Shown in pieces: positions 24,374 to 33,096 of a stretch of 64,000 bases of DNA (position 1 is its first letter; every line of letters begins with the position of its first letter). The position numbers were made by a program, and so were the translations under genes. The notes below the pieces were generated by a model. It was not told the DNA's origin. It saw only the letters and a list, made by a program, of their open reading frames with translations, and searched no databases. This stretch comes from Alphaproteobacteria bacterium (lineage in GTDB: Bacteria > Pseudomonadota > Alphaproteobacteria > Puniceispirillales > Puniceispirillaceae): NCBI GenBank assembly GCA_022425485.1, contig JAKMFL010000057.1, positions 42,262 to 106,261 on the forward strand, in the 5' to 3' direction.

Positions 24374-24991
24374 TTATGCGCGATTAGCCAGATGCCAGCC
24401 CAACATATCTAAACGATCCTGTCCCCAGAATACTTGGCCATCCACCACAAAGCTTGGCGCGCCAAAGATATTGGCGTCAATGGCGCTTTGCGAATCTTTT
24501 GCCACCAAATCTTTATAGGCATCTGCATTGTTTTGCGCATCTGCAACCAAATCATCCCCTGGCAGGCCAGCGTCATTCAACGCCGCCGCCACTACGGCGC
24601 TATCGCCAATATCGGTTTCCTGCGACCATATCTGTGTTAGCAGCGCTTCTGAAGCGAGCAAGGCGGCTTCTGCGCCATGGGTTTGTCTGGCGGCCATAAT
24701 AACAATATTGGCAAGCGGGGAAGATGGCGGAAAATGGGCCGGCTTTAAGGTAAGCGGGATATCTAAAAATTGGCTAAAACGCGTTAGTTCCTGCAACCGG
24801 TAGGCTTGGCGTTGCGGTGAGCGTTTGGGTAAGGGCAGCCCCCCTGTTTCTGGAAAAACCAAAGCCAGATCCATAATAAAAACATTTACCTTTGCATCAT
24901 GGCTGGCGGCTAGCTTGCGAAACCGCTCTGCGCCTAGATACGTCCATGGGCTTACAGGAGAGAGATAATAATCAATAACAGGTTGGGTCAT
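24374..24991 (-). CDS. 2-hydroxychromene-2-carboxylate isomerase family protein (DsbA/GST-kappa fold)
   Basis: A 205-residue thioredoxin-fold protein of the HCCA isomerase/GST-kappa family. DYYLSPVSPWTYLGAERF at the N-terminus carries the active-site Ser in place of a CxxC pair, and the C-terminal NIFGAPSFVVDGQVFWGQDRLD is family-diagnostic. The prototype isomerises a naphthalene-degradation intermediate with glutathione, but most chromosomal members, including those without aromatic-degradation neighbours as here, have unknown substrates. It is monocistronic, divergent from the oxygenase gene, and has its own terminator. Confidence 0.88.
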   Translation of the reverse strand: MTQPVIDYYLSPVSPWTYLGAERFRKLAASHDAKVNVFIMDLALVFPETGGLPLPKRSPQRQAYRLQELTRFSQFLDIPLTLKPAHFPPSSPLANIVIMAARQTHGAEAALLASEALLTQIWSQETDIGDSAVVAAALNDAGLPGDDLVADAQNNADAYKDLVAKDSQSAIDANIFGAPSFVVDGQVFWGQDRLDMLGWHLANRA

Positions 24992-25232
24992 TTTAAAAGT
25001 GCCTCATAATAATTTCATGTAAGAGATAGATATGCCCATTTGAGGCACGCCCCTGCAACAAGTCCTGATGGGCTGGCGATAAATTGTCAAGCATTTGCCA
25101 AATATCCTTGCCTTTCTTATCTTTTAGAGTTGCGCCTCTTTTTTGAGTTTTATCTGCCATCCAAATCTGGTTAGATATAAAATCACACCTCCTCAGGCCA
25201 AGAAATTACATCCACGGTTAGGGTTCAACCAG

Positions 25233-26021
25233 ATGCAAATTGATGAAATTGTAAATACCACCATTCATAAATTATCTGATTCTGGCTGGCGCAAAGAAAA
25301 GCGAGACGAGCTTTACAAGGAAGGTGCGGCTGCCATGCGGGGATTTTTGCAAAAAGATGCGCTTGCCCAGCTACAAGAAGAAGCACAAGCAGGTTTTTCC
25401 AAAGCCTATTTTAACCCGCAAAAGCACAATATTTACCTAACATCATCGGATGACACCCTACCTTGTGACCATATCCGAAATTTTCAGGTATGCTCATCAA
25501 AGGGATGTATTTGTGATGATGTTATCGCCAAAGGATCGCCCCTTAAGCAGCTCTATCATCACCCCCTCTTCAAATCTGCTTTATGTGATATCCTAGAAGA
25601 AGAAGCGTTATATCCCTATGCGGATAATTTATCGTCAGTAAATATCCATTATGCGCGGAAAGGAGAGGAATTAGGCTGGCATTTTGATAATTCCTCTTTT
25701 GCGGTGACGTTGATGATAACACCAGCATCACAAGGCGGGGCGTTTGAATATGTGCGCGATGTGCGCGATGCGGATGCAAACGAGATGGGCTTTGAGCGAG
25801 CCCAGAATATCGTGAGCGGCAAGCACCCGGTAGAAGAAATGCAGATGGGCGCTGGCGATTTGTTACTCTTTAGGGGACGCAACTCCCTGCACCGCGTTAC
25901 GCCTGTAGAAGATAATAGTATGCGCCAGTTAGCTGTGCTTGCCTATAATAATGCCCCTGACATCAGCCTATCGAAACATGCCCAAAAGACTTTTTACGGC
26001 CGGATTGGGACAGTAAGGTAA
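25233..26021 (+). CDS. 2-oxoglutarate/Fe(II) oxygenase, ArpA/HalD-BesD superfamily
   Basis: A 263-residue cupin-fold oxygenase similar to ArpA/HalD/BesD proteins: HNIYLTSSDDTLP, the ALYPYADNLSSVNIHYARKG strand region and GGAFEYVRDVR are family features. The iron ligands are His150, Asp152 (WHFDN) and His220, with Arg231 as 2-oxoglutarate anchor. Characterised radical halogenases of this family have Gly in place of the Asp to make room for chloride, so this member should be a hydroxylase or similar oxygenase. Substrate unknown; free amino acids are known for relatives. ATG at 25233 is preferred over the TTG at 25143 because homology starts later, with TAGGG upstream. Confidence 0.8.
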   Translation: MQIDEIVNTTIHKLSDSGWRKEKRDELYKEGAAAMRGFLQKDALAQLQEEAQAGFSKAYFNPQKHNIYLTSSDDTLPCDHIRNFQVCSSKGCICDDVIAKGSPLKQLYHHPLFKSALCDILEEEALYPYADNLSSVNIHYARKGEELGWHFDNSSFAVTLMITPASQGGAFEYVRDVRDADANEMGFERAQNIVSGKHPVEEMQMGAGDLLLFRGRNSLHRVTPVEDNSMRQLAVLAYNNAPDISLSKHAQKTFYGRIGTVR

Positions 26022-26059
26022 TCAGGGCAATGCAGTAATTAAAAAATGAAAGCCCTTCG

Positions 26060-26893
26060 ATGTTTTTTCTGCCTTTATTTGACAATAATCCGACCAGCCG
26101 CACGCCGATTATCTCTTATCTTATCCTGATAAGTTGCGTAACGGTATTTTTGTGGCAACTTGGCCTGAGCGGATATGAAGAACGCAAAGCCTTTTTCCAG
26201 CTTGGTATTATCCCTTCTGTTCTGCTAGGCACAGACGAGCTGCCCATAAATTTAGCCTTAATCCCTGATTGGCTGACTATTTTTTCATCTATGTTCCTGC
26301 ATGGTGGCTGGTTACATTTAGGCAGCAACATGCTCTATTTGTGGATTTTCGCCGATAATGTTGAAGATTCGATGGGGCCGTTTCGCTTTATCCTTTTTTA
26401 TGCGCTTTGCGGCGTAGGTGCTGGCCTGTGTCAAGCCATGATAGACCCGTCATCGCAAATACCTATCATTGGTGCTTCTGGCGGTATTGCAGGTATTCTA
26501 GGGGCATATATCCTGTTGCATCCACGCGCAACCGTACGGGTGTTTATGCTGATTCTCATTTTTGTGCGGATTATTAGCCTACCAGCATGGCTGGTACTTG
26601 GGGTCTGGATTGCTGGGCAATTTGCGGCCGCGCCTTCTGGTTTATCTGGCGGCGGGGGTGTAGCTTATTTTGCGCATATTGGCGGATTTTTAACAGGCAT
26701 GGCGCTGATCCCCTTCTTCAAGCGGCGGGAGATTAAATTGCTTGCAGATGACAGGGTATCGCCGCGTGTCAAATGGTCGCCTGAACCGTCTTCCCTTAGC
26801 ACCTTAAAACAGGAAGCGCGGGTTCGCTATAAGCGGCAACGTAGCGGTTCTGTACCAGCGGTGCAAAAACGCACCAGAGGGCCATGGGGCTAG
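26060..26893 (+). CDS. Rhomboid family intramembrane serine protease
   Basis: An integral membrane protease of 277 residues with six or so hydrophobic segments. Ser140 in GASGGIAG and His206 in AHIGGF form the catalytic dyad; HGGWLHLGSNMLYLWIFADN (81-100) is the conserved L1/TM2 region with HxxxN. The C-terminal 50 residues are polar, basic and cytoplasmic (ending RTRGPWG). It probably cleaves unidentified membrane proteins. It follows the oxygenase gene by 38 bases and converges on the CinA-like gene. Family assignment is secure. Confidence 0.93.
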   Translation: MFFLPLFDNNPTSRTPIISYLILISCVTVFLWQLGLSGYEERKAFFQLGIIPSVLLGTDELPINLALIPDWLTIFSSMFLHGGWLHLGSNMLYLWIFADNVEDSMGPFRFILFYALCGVGAGLCQAMIDPSSQIPIIGASGGIAGILGAYILLHPRATVRVFMLILIFVRIISLPAWLVLGVWIAGQFAAAPSGLSGGGGVAYFAHIGGFLTGMALIPFFKRREIKLLADDRVSPRVKWSPEPSSLSTLKQEARVRYKRQRSGSVPAVQKRTRGPWG

Positions 26894-26935
26894 CCATTAA
26901 AGCAAGGGTGAGCTTGGCAACCGCTCTAACCAGCC

Positions 26936-27730
26936 TTATTCATGCCCGCCGCCGATACCAGACCCGCCAATAATAGAGTTATCGGCATCTCGTTTTGCGG
27001 CAAAGCCCTCAGCTTCAACTTTTTGCGCAACCAAAGCAGCAGCAGCTTCCACATCGGCTATTTCAAGCCCCGTTAATACCACGGCAGTGCCAAACTGGCC
27101 GGGTTTGAACCATGGATAAGAACCAATGCTAACGCCTGCAAATTGGTCACTTACTGCCCCCAAAATGCCGGCAATGGTGCCCTCACCTATCGCACATTGC
27201 ACGGTAATACGCGTTGGCTGCACACCGCCTTGCAAACTAGGCGCAAGCCCTGTGAACATCGCTTGCAAAATAGAGGGCACCCCTGCCATCACATGTACAT
27301 TTTCAATCCGGTAGCCGGGCGCTGCGCTAACAGGATTATCAATAAGCTCTGCTGTTTCTGGTATATCTGCCATTTTCTGGCGAGCTTCGTTAAAGTCGAT
27401 ATCTGTATCTTTATAATGGCGGGTTAAGCGTGCCATCGCTTCGGGATGACGGATAACAGGCACGCCAAACGCAGCTGCCACAGCCTCAGTGGTGATATCG
27501 TCATGGGTGGGGCCAATGCCGCCTGAGGTAAACACATAATCATATGTCGCGGCAAGCGAGCGCACTGTCTGGATGATGGTTTCTCTATCATCGGCAATGA
27601 CGCGCGCTTCTTTCAGGCTTATACCAAGAGCGGTTAATTCTTCGGCTAGCCAGCCGATATTCTTGTCCTTAGTTCGGCCAGAGAGGATTTCATCCCCTAT
27701 TACTAAAATTGCGGCTTTGGGATTTGGCAT
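26936..27730 (-). CDS. Molybdopterin-binding/CinA-N domain protein
   Basis: The protein has the MoaB/MogA-like domain of competence/damage-inducible protein CinA: AAILVIGDEILSGRTKDKN at the N-terminus and FTSGGIGPTHDDIT, a nucleotide/pterin-binding loop, centrally. The C-terminal deamidase domain of full CinA is absent, as usual in alphaproteobacterial versions. Possible roles are ADP-ribose or nucleotide pyrophosphatase activity; not established. The frame is open to 27853. ATG at 27730 gives 264 residues, but AGGAG is rather far (13 bases); a TTG at 27736 is better spaced. The gene ends in a Gly-rich tail (GGSGIGGGHE) and is divergent from map. Confidence 0.85.
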   Translation of the reverse strand: MPNPKAAILVIGDEILSGRTKDKNIGWLAEELTALGISLKEARVIADDRETIIQTVRSLAATYDYVFTSGGIGPTHDDITTEAVAAAFGVPVIRHPEAMARLTRHYKDTDIDFNEARQKMADIPETAELIDNPVSAAPGYRIENVHVMAGVPSILQAMFTGLAPSLQGGVQPTRITVQCAIGEGTIAGILGAVSDQFAGVSIGSYPWFKPGQFGTAVVLTGLEIADVEAAAALVAQKVEAEGFAAKRDADNSIIGGSGIGGGHE

Positions 27731-27939
27731 TTGCAAAAACAGGCTCCTATTTGCTATATCACCTTCTGATGATGCCGTTTTGTACGCAGAGAAGAGTGCG
27801 CTCAGATTTGATATTGGCGTGATGTTTGTATCGAAGCTAATATAAAATTTCAAATCCTCACTCTAGATGTCTATGCTTTTAGGGCTAGCTGTGCATTTCT
27901 TGGCCGTTAGATGAGAAGAATGAAAAAGGGACATTAGCA

Positions 27940-28737
27940 ATGCGACAAGAACCGGTCATGCTGCATGGCGAAGATGGTTTTATTGGAATGCGCAAGGCAG
28001 GCGCGTTAGCCGCAAAAGTGCTAGATATGGTAACCCCGCATGTCATAGAAGGGGTAACAACAGAAGCGCTAGATAATCTGTGCCATGAATTTATTCTGGA
28101 TCATAAGGCTATCCCTGCGCCCCTAAATTACAAAGGTTTTCCGAAATCGACCTGTATTTCGCTGAACCATGTTGTTTGCCACGGTATTCCGGGGGGCAAG
28201 CGGCTACAAGATGGGGATATTCTGAACATTGATGTCACGGTTATCCTAGATGGCTGGTATGGTGATACCTCGCGTATGTTTTGGGTCGGCACCCCTTCTG
28301 TTAAGGCGCAAAATTTAACCCAAATCACCTATGATTGTTTGATGATGGCAATTAAGGCAGCAAAGCCGGGGGCGACCTTGGGCGATATTGGCTATATTAT
28401 TCAACGTCATGCGGAATCCCATCGCTTTTCTGTGGTGCGTGATTTTACAGGCCATGGGCTAGGACGCGTTTTTCATACAGCACCGACAGTCTTGCATTAT
28501 GGCACGCCCGGAACCGGTCTGAAGCTAGAGCCCGGTATGATTTTCACTATTGAGCCTATGATAAATGCTGGTCACTACGCCACCAAGATACTCAGTGATG
28601 GGTGGACAGCCGTGACAAGGGATAAAAGCCTGTCTGCGCAGTTTGAGCATTCTATCGGGATTACCGAGGATGGGGCTGAAATTTTTACCCTATCTCCTGA
28701 GGCCCTTCATCACCCGCCCTTTAAAAAAACACCTTAA
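27940..28737 (+). CDS. map: Methionine aminopeptidase type I
   Basis: Removes initiator Met from nascent proteins. The 265-residue protein has the pita-bread fold with the metal ligands recognisable in DVTVILDGWYGDTSRMF (two Asp), the catalytic His of FTGHGLGRVFH, the Glu of FTIEPM and the terminal Glu of QFEHSIGITEDG. No N-terminal zinc finger or SH3 extension, hence type Ia. AGGG precedes the ATG by nine bases. radC follows on the same strand after 80 bases, a frequent alphaproteobacterial pairing. Confidence 0.95.
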   Translation: MRQEPVMLHGEDGFIGMRKAGALAAKVLDMVTPHVIEGVTTEALDNLCHEFILDHKAIPAPLNYKGFPKSTCISLNHVVCHGIPGGKRLQDGDILNIDVTVILDGWYGDTSRMFWVGTPSVKAQNLTQITYDCLMMAIKAAKPGATLGDIGYIIQRHAESHRFSVVRDFTGHGLGRVFHTAPTVLHYGTPGTGLKLEPGMIFTIEPMINAGHYATKILSDGWTAVTRDKSLSAQFEHSIGITEDGAEIFTLSPEALHHPPFKKTP

Positions 28738-28819
28738 ACATTCTGTTGTTCATGAAAATTTAAGTTTCTTCTGAGATAGTTAAACTTTGGTCACCCCCTT
28801 TTTGTAGGAGCCGAAGTTT

Positions 28820-29566
28820 ATGGCCCAACCAGAACCAGACAAATCAGAACCAGACAAGCCAAAATCAGAAAAAATAAAACAAGAGAAGAAGAAGGAAGAT
28901 TTCACTGCTGGCCATCGCGGCCGGATGCAGGAGAAGTTGCGACTGCATGGCGGGGACGCTCTTTCCCATCAAGAACTTTTAGAAATGCTGCTTTATGCCA
29001 CTTTCCGGCGCGGCGATGTAAAGCCATTGATAAAATCTTTATATTCACGCTTTAAAACTCTTGACCATATTATACATGCGCCTGCCTCAGAGCTAATGGA
29101 AGTAAAGGGTATAGGCCAGTCAAGTGTAGACCTTATTGCGGTTGTGCGCAGCCTTTACTACAGACTAGGCCAAGAGCAATTGCGTCGTAAAGATGTGCTT
29201 TCTAACTGGGAGGCAGTGCTAAACTTCATGGTTAAGCGGCTAGGCCATGAGGCAATAGAAAAATTTATGGTTATTTATCTGAATAGCCAGAATGAGGTTA
29301 TCACGGATGAGATAATGTCCTCAGGTACAGTCGACCGAACGGCCATATTCCCGCGGGAGATTGCAAAACATGCCCTGCAATATCGTGCTACCGCACTTAT
29401 CATTGTGCATAATCATCCCACTGGCCAGCTGCGCCCAAGCAAAGCAGATATCGACATGACAAGGCAGGTGAAAGAGGCTTTGCAGACCGTAGCCGTTACC
29501 TTGCACGACCATATCATTGTGGGCGGCACAAAGACTGTCAGTTTCAAATCTATGGGACTGCTCTGA
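28820..29566 (+). CDS. radC: RadC family JAB/MPN domain protein
   Basis: A 248-residue RadC with a helix-hairpin-helix region (MEVKGIGQSSVDLIA, about 93-107) and a C-terminal JAMM metal motif: His197, His199, Ser207 and Asp210 in HNHPTGQLRPSKAD. Despite the name, a direct role in recombinational repair is doubtful and the family function is unknown. The first 27 residues are a charged Pro/Asp/Lys/Glu stretch with repeated EPDK and KSEK units, low complexity and probably disordered. AGGAG lies upstream of the ATG. The gene converges on the small gene at 29592. Confidence 0.93.
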   Translation: MAQPEPDKSEPDKPKSEKIKQEKKKEDFTAGHRGRMQEKLRLHGGDALSHQELLEMLLYATFRRGDVKPLIKSLYSRFKTLDHIIHAPASELMEVKGIGQSSVDLIAVVRSLYYRLGQEQLRRKDVLSNWEAVLNFMVKRLGHEAIEKFMVIYLNSQNEVITDEIMSSGTVDRTAIFPREIAKHALQYRATALIIVHNHPTGQLRPSKADIDMTRQVKEALQTVAVTLHDHIIVGGTKTVSFKSMGLL

Positions 29567-29591
29567 GAGGCACGGCAAAGTAAAATGGCAG

Positions 29592-29891
29592 CTAGGACTT
29601 ATCTTTAGGCGATATGATTTTTTTTGCACGGCGCGTTTTAGGTCTAGCATCTGTCTTTTTAGGCGGGATGACCTCCTCGCTGCCCTGCATTTCTGTTTTA
29701 AACTTTTGAACGCCATCCTTTAGCTCATTTGATGCTGAGCGGACAGCCTCACCTGCACGGCGAGACGCCTTTAGTAAGCTCGGACGCGCTGCATCAACAG
29801 CTTTATCTGCGGCCTTTGCTGCCTGTTTGCGCACCTCTGGATTGTTAGCTGCCATACGTAAAGCTGCAAAAAGCAATTTCCTTACAATCAC
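29592..29891 (-). CDS. Small basic amphipathic protein of unknown function
   Basis: A 99-residue protein, GTG start at 29891 with AGGAG six to seven bases upstream. The N-terminal 75 residues are predicted to be one or two long amphipathic helices rich in Ala, Lys and Arg (KLLFAALRMAANNPEV onward), and the C-terminus is a Lys/Pro-rich tail (PKKTDARPKTRRAKK). Similar small proteins are found next to purB in alphaproteobacteria, from memory; none has a known function. It could be nucleic-acid-binding or membrane-associated. Codon and composition bias resemble the neighbours. Confidence 0.65.
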   Translation of the reverse strand: MIVRKLLFAALRMAANNPEVRKQAAKAADKAVDAARPSLLKASRRAGEAVRSASNELKDGVQKFKTEMQGSEEVIPPKKTDARPKTRRAKKIISPKDKS

Positions 29892-30044
29892 ATATCACTC
29901 CTGTTTTACGCAGATGCGCATCATTTGAATTTATCTTCAAAAATGCGGTAATAACACACCCTGTAACTATAGCTTTTTGGACAGATAAATGATAGAAAAA
30001 CCCCATCCCGTAATATGCCCGCAATGTAATAGAAAGAAAAACAG

Positions 30045-31343
30045 ATGATCCCGCGTTATGCGCGTCCGGAAATGACTGAGATATGGTCTGCGAAGAGTAA
30101 ATTCAGAATTTGGTTTGAAATTGAAGCGCATGCTTGCGATGCCCAAGCCGAATTAGGCGTCATACCAAAAGAAGCTGCAAAAGCTGTTTGGGAGCGTGGT
30201 GATTTTGATATTGATCGCATTGACGAGATTGAGCGCGAGACCAAGCATGACGTTATCGCGTTTCTGACAAATCTAGCGGAATATGTAGGCGAGGAAGCGC
30301 GATTTGTGCATCAGGGCATGACCTCGTCAGATGTGCTGGATACCACCTTGTCCGTACAGCTTAGCCGTGCAAGTGATTTATTGTTGGCCGGTTTGGATCG
30401 CATTTGTGATGGTTTGCATAAACAAGCGCTTGCCCACAAATATACACCGACAATTGGCCGCTCGCATGGGATTCATGCAGAGCCAACCAGCTTTGGTTTG
30501 AAACTGGCCGGCTTTTATGCTGAGTTTGATAGATGCAGAACGCGTCTTGCCGCTGCCCGTGCTGAAATTGCGACCTGCGCTATTTCTGGTGCGGTTGGCA
30601 CCTTTGCCCATATTGATCCGGCAGTAGAGGCGCATGTTGCTGAGAAGATGGGGCTAACCATTGAGCCTGTCTCCACCCAAGTTATTCCGCGCGATAGGCA
30701 TGCAATGTTCTTTTCTGTGCTTGGCGTCATTGCCAGCTCAGTCGAGAGGCTTGCCACCGAAGTGCGCCACCTTCAACGCACCGAAGTACGCGAAGCAGAG
30801 GAATATTTTAGCGCTGGCCAAAAAGGCTCTTCGGCAATGCCGCATAAGCGCAATCCAGTCTTAACCGAAAATTTAACCGGCCTTGCACGTATTGTCAGAG
30901 CTGCCGTTATCCCTGCTCTTGAAAATGTTGCCCTCTGGCATGAACGGGATATTTCGCACTCCTCCGTTGAACGCATGTTTGGCCCAGATGCCACCATCAC
31001 ACTTGATTTTGCGCTAGCACGTCTTGCTTCTGTGATTGAAAACTTGCTGATTTATCCTGAGGCGATGCAAGAAAACCTTGATCAGCTTGGCGGCCTTGTT
31101 CATTCCCAGCAAGTATTATTAGCCCTGACCCAGAAAGGGTGCAGCCGCGAGGATGCTTATATTTATGTGCAGCGGAATGCGATGCGGGTTTGGAATGAAA
31201 AAAAGAGCTATTTGCCCCTCTTGAAAGAGGATAGCGATATTGCCTCTTATTTAAGCGCAGATGCGTTAGAAGCACTATTTGACCTTGATCAGCATTTCAG
31301 ACATGTAGACACTATCTTTGCGCGGGTCTTTCCGTCTGCTTAA
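30045..31343 (+). CDS. purB: Adenylosuccinate lyase
   Basis: Fumarase/aspartase superfamily lyase acting twice in purine synthesis, on SAICAR and on adenylosuccinate. The signature GSSAMPHKRNP, the TSSDVLDT segment and the GRSHGIHAEP segment with the catalytic His are all present; the length of 432 residues is normal for the bacterial PurB type with the short C-terminal domain. It starts a rightward run purB-purC-purS-purQ-purL-bolA-grxD, though the 154-base upstream gap contains no promoter I can define confidently. Confidence 0.97.
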   Translation: MIPRYARPEMTEIWSAKSKFRIWFEIEAHACDAQAELGVIPKEAAKAVWERGDFDIDRIDEIERETKHDVIAFLTNLAEYVGEEARFVHQGMTSSDVLDTTLSVQLSRASDLLLAGLDRICDGLHKQALAHKYTPTIGRSHGIHAEPTSFGLKLAGFYAEFDRCRTRLAAARAEIATCAISGAVGTFAHIDPAVEAHVAEKMGLTIEPVSTQVIPRDRHAMFFSVLGVIASSVERLATEVRHLQRTEVREAEEYFSAGQKGSSAMPHKRNPVLTENLTGLARIVRAAVIPALENVALWHERDISHSSVERMFGPDATITLDFALARLASVIENLLIYPEAMQENLDQLGGLVHSQQVLLALTQKGCSREDAYIYVQRNAMRVWNEKKSYLPLLKEDSDIASYLSADALEALFDLDQHFRHVDTIFARVFPSA

Positions 31344-31394
31344 TTGGCAATGTCATAGATAGCGAAAGATGCATAATTAATTTAAGGAAATCAG

Positions 31395-32141
31395 ATGGCT
31401 GACAATAGAACGCCGTTATATGAAGGCAAAGCCAAAAGACTGTTTCAAGGAGATGAAGCGGGCACCATCATTCAATATTTTAAAGATGATGCAACCGCCT
31501 TTAATGCGCAGAAAAAAGATATTATTATTGGCAAAGGTATTTTAAATAATCTGATTAGTGCGCATCTTTTTCCAGCCCTAGGGGAATTAGGCATTCCGCA
31601 TCATTTTATCGCCCGAACCTCGCCGCGAGAACAGCTGGTAAAATCAGTTGAGATCATCCCCATAGAAGTGATTATCCGCAATATAGCCGCTGGTTCTATC
31701 TGCCCGCGCCTTGGCCTAACAGAAGGCGAGAAGCTAGATAATACCCTTATTGAATTTTGTTTAAAAAATGATGCGTTGGGCGATCCGGTAGTAGCAGCAG
31801 AACATATCCTTACCCTCGGGATCGCTAGCTCTGATGATCTGGTTGAAATTACCGAAATGAGCTTTCGGATCAATGATTTTCTGTCTGGGCTATTTTTTGG
31901 TCTTGGGGTGCGGTTGGTAGATTTTAAGCTTGAATTTGGATGGCTGGAGACCGCAGAAGGGCGCCAGATTGTGCTGGCTGACGAGCTAAGCCCCGATAAT
32001 TGCCGCCTGTGGGACATAAAAACAGACGAGAAGTTAGATAAGGATAGGTTTCGGCGTGACATTGGCGGGCTGATAGAAGCCTATTCAGATATCGCCACCA
32101 GATTAGGCCTTGAAATCCCCCCATTGACCCCGCAAGCGTGA
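31395..32141 (+). CDS. purC: Phosphoribosylaminoimidazole-succinocarboxamide synthase
   Basis: SAICAR synthetase, ATP-dependent condensation of CAIR with aspartate. The YEGKAKRLF ATP-binding start, the EVIIRNIAAGS segment (usual signature EVVVRNxAAGS) and LVDFKLEFG are typical; 248 residues is the usual prokaryotic length. AAGGA precedes the ATG. It follows purB by 51 bases and precedes purS by 20. Confidence 0.97.
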   Translation: MADNRTPLYEGKAKRLFQGDEAGTIIQYFKDDATAFNAQKKDIIIGKGILNNLISAHLFPALGELGIPHHFIARTSPREQLVKSVEIIPIEVIIRNIAAGSICPRLGLTEGEKLDNTLIEFCLKNDALGDPVVAAEHILTLGIASSDDLVEITEMSFRINDFLSGLFFGLGVRLVDFKLEFGWLETAEGRQIVLADELSPDNCRLWDIKTDEKLDKDRFRRDIGGLIEAYSDIATRLGLEIPPLTPQA

Positions 32142-32161
32142 CAAGAACTAAGGACATTTTT

Positions 32162-32410
32162 ATGCAAGTCAAAATAAACATCTCATTAAAAACAGGCGTT
32201 CTTGATCCGCAAGGGCGTGCGGTGGAAAACGCGCTATCAGGGCTTGGATTTACCGATGCTAGCCAGGTGCGCATTGGCAAGCAAATCACCCTTGATATAG
32301 ACGCAGAGGACAGCGCACGTGCCGAGCAACGCGCCGCACGCATGTGTGAGAGCTTGCTTGCGAACACCGTTATCGAGGATTACAGCATCGAAGTTATTGA
32401 CGCGTCATGA
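32162..32410 (+). CDS. purS: Phosphoribosylformylglycinamidine synthase subunit PurS
   Basis: Small subunit that bridges the PurQ glutaminase and small PurL. The 82 residues begin MQVKINISLKTGVLDPQG and contain VRIGKQITLDI, both diagnostic. The frame is open from 32138 but AAGGACATTTTT before the ATG at 32162 fixes the start. It overlaps purQ by four bases (ATGA). Confidence 0.96.
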   Translation: MQVKINISLKTGVLDPQGRAVENALSGLGFTDASQVRIGKQITLDIDAEDSARAEQRAARMCESLLANTVIEDYSIEVIDAS

Positions 32411-33096
32411 GAAGTGCAATTCTAATTTTTCCGGGTTCTAACTGTGACCGTGATATGATGGTCGCGGTGGAGCGTATTACAGGGCGGCGCCCTGCCCTTG
32501 TCTGGCACAAAGACAGCCAGCTTGACCCAGTAGATATTGTCATTATACCGGGCGGTTTTTCCTTTGGTGATTATTTACGATGTGGGGCATTAGCTGCGCG
32601 TGCACCAGCTATGGAAGCGGTGATAGATCATGCCAGCCGCGGCGGGGCTGTATTAGGTGTATGTAATGGCTTTCAGATATTGCTGGAAACAGGGTTATTG
32701 CCGGGTACACTTGTGCGCAATGGCGGGTTAAAATTTGTTTGCCGCGAAGTTCGACTTGCGGTGCAAGAAACGCTCGAAACCCCCTTCTTGGATGACTTAT
32801 CTAGCGGAACAGAATTACGCATTCCAGTTGCCCATAATGAAGGGAATTATTTTGCGGATGATGCGCTGCTAGACAGCCTTGAGGAAGGCGGTCAGATTGC
32901 CTTGCGCTATATAGAGAACGACCCTACCAGAACAGCTAATCCAAATGGTTCAGCACGGAATATTGCCGGTATTTTATCTGCAAATGGGCGCGTAATGGGT
33001 ATGATGCCACATCCCGAACGGGCCATGGGCAACGGCCATCCCTCAGAAGATGGGCGTAAATTTCTGACCTCTGTTTTAGAAGGTGTGGCCAGATGA
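32407..33096 (+). CDS. purQ: Phosphoribosylformylglycinamidine synthase subunit PurQ
   Basis: Class I glutamine amidotransferase providing ammonia to PurL. Nucleophile Cys86 in GVCNGFQ; His and Glu of the triad in HPERAM near the C-terminus; FPGSNCDRD at the N-terminus is family-specific. Length is 229 residues. Four-base overlaps at both ends with purS and purL imply translational coupling and equimolar synthesis of the complex. Confidence 0.97.
   Translation: MRSAILIFPGSNCDRDMMVAVERITGRRPALVWHKDSQLDPVDIVIIPGGFSFGDYLRCGALAARAPAMEAVIDHASRGGAVLGVCNGFQILLETGLLPGTLVRNGGLKFVCREVRLAVQETLETPFLDDLSSGTELRIPVAHNEGNYFADDALLDSLEEGGQIALRYIENDPTRTANPNGSARNIAGILSANGRVMGMMPHPERAMGNGHPSEDGRKFLTSVLEGVAR

Noticed and set aside
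25143..25232. 30-residue N-terminal extension of the oxygenase from TTG 25143
   Set aside because: The extension is unlike the family and lacks a ribosome binding site; ATG 25233 fits better.
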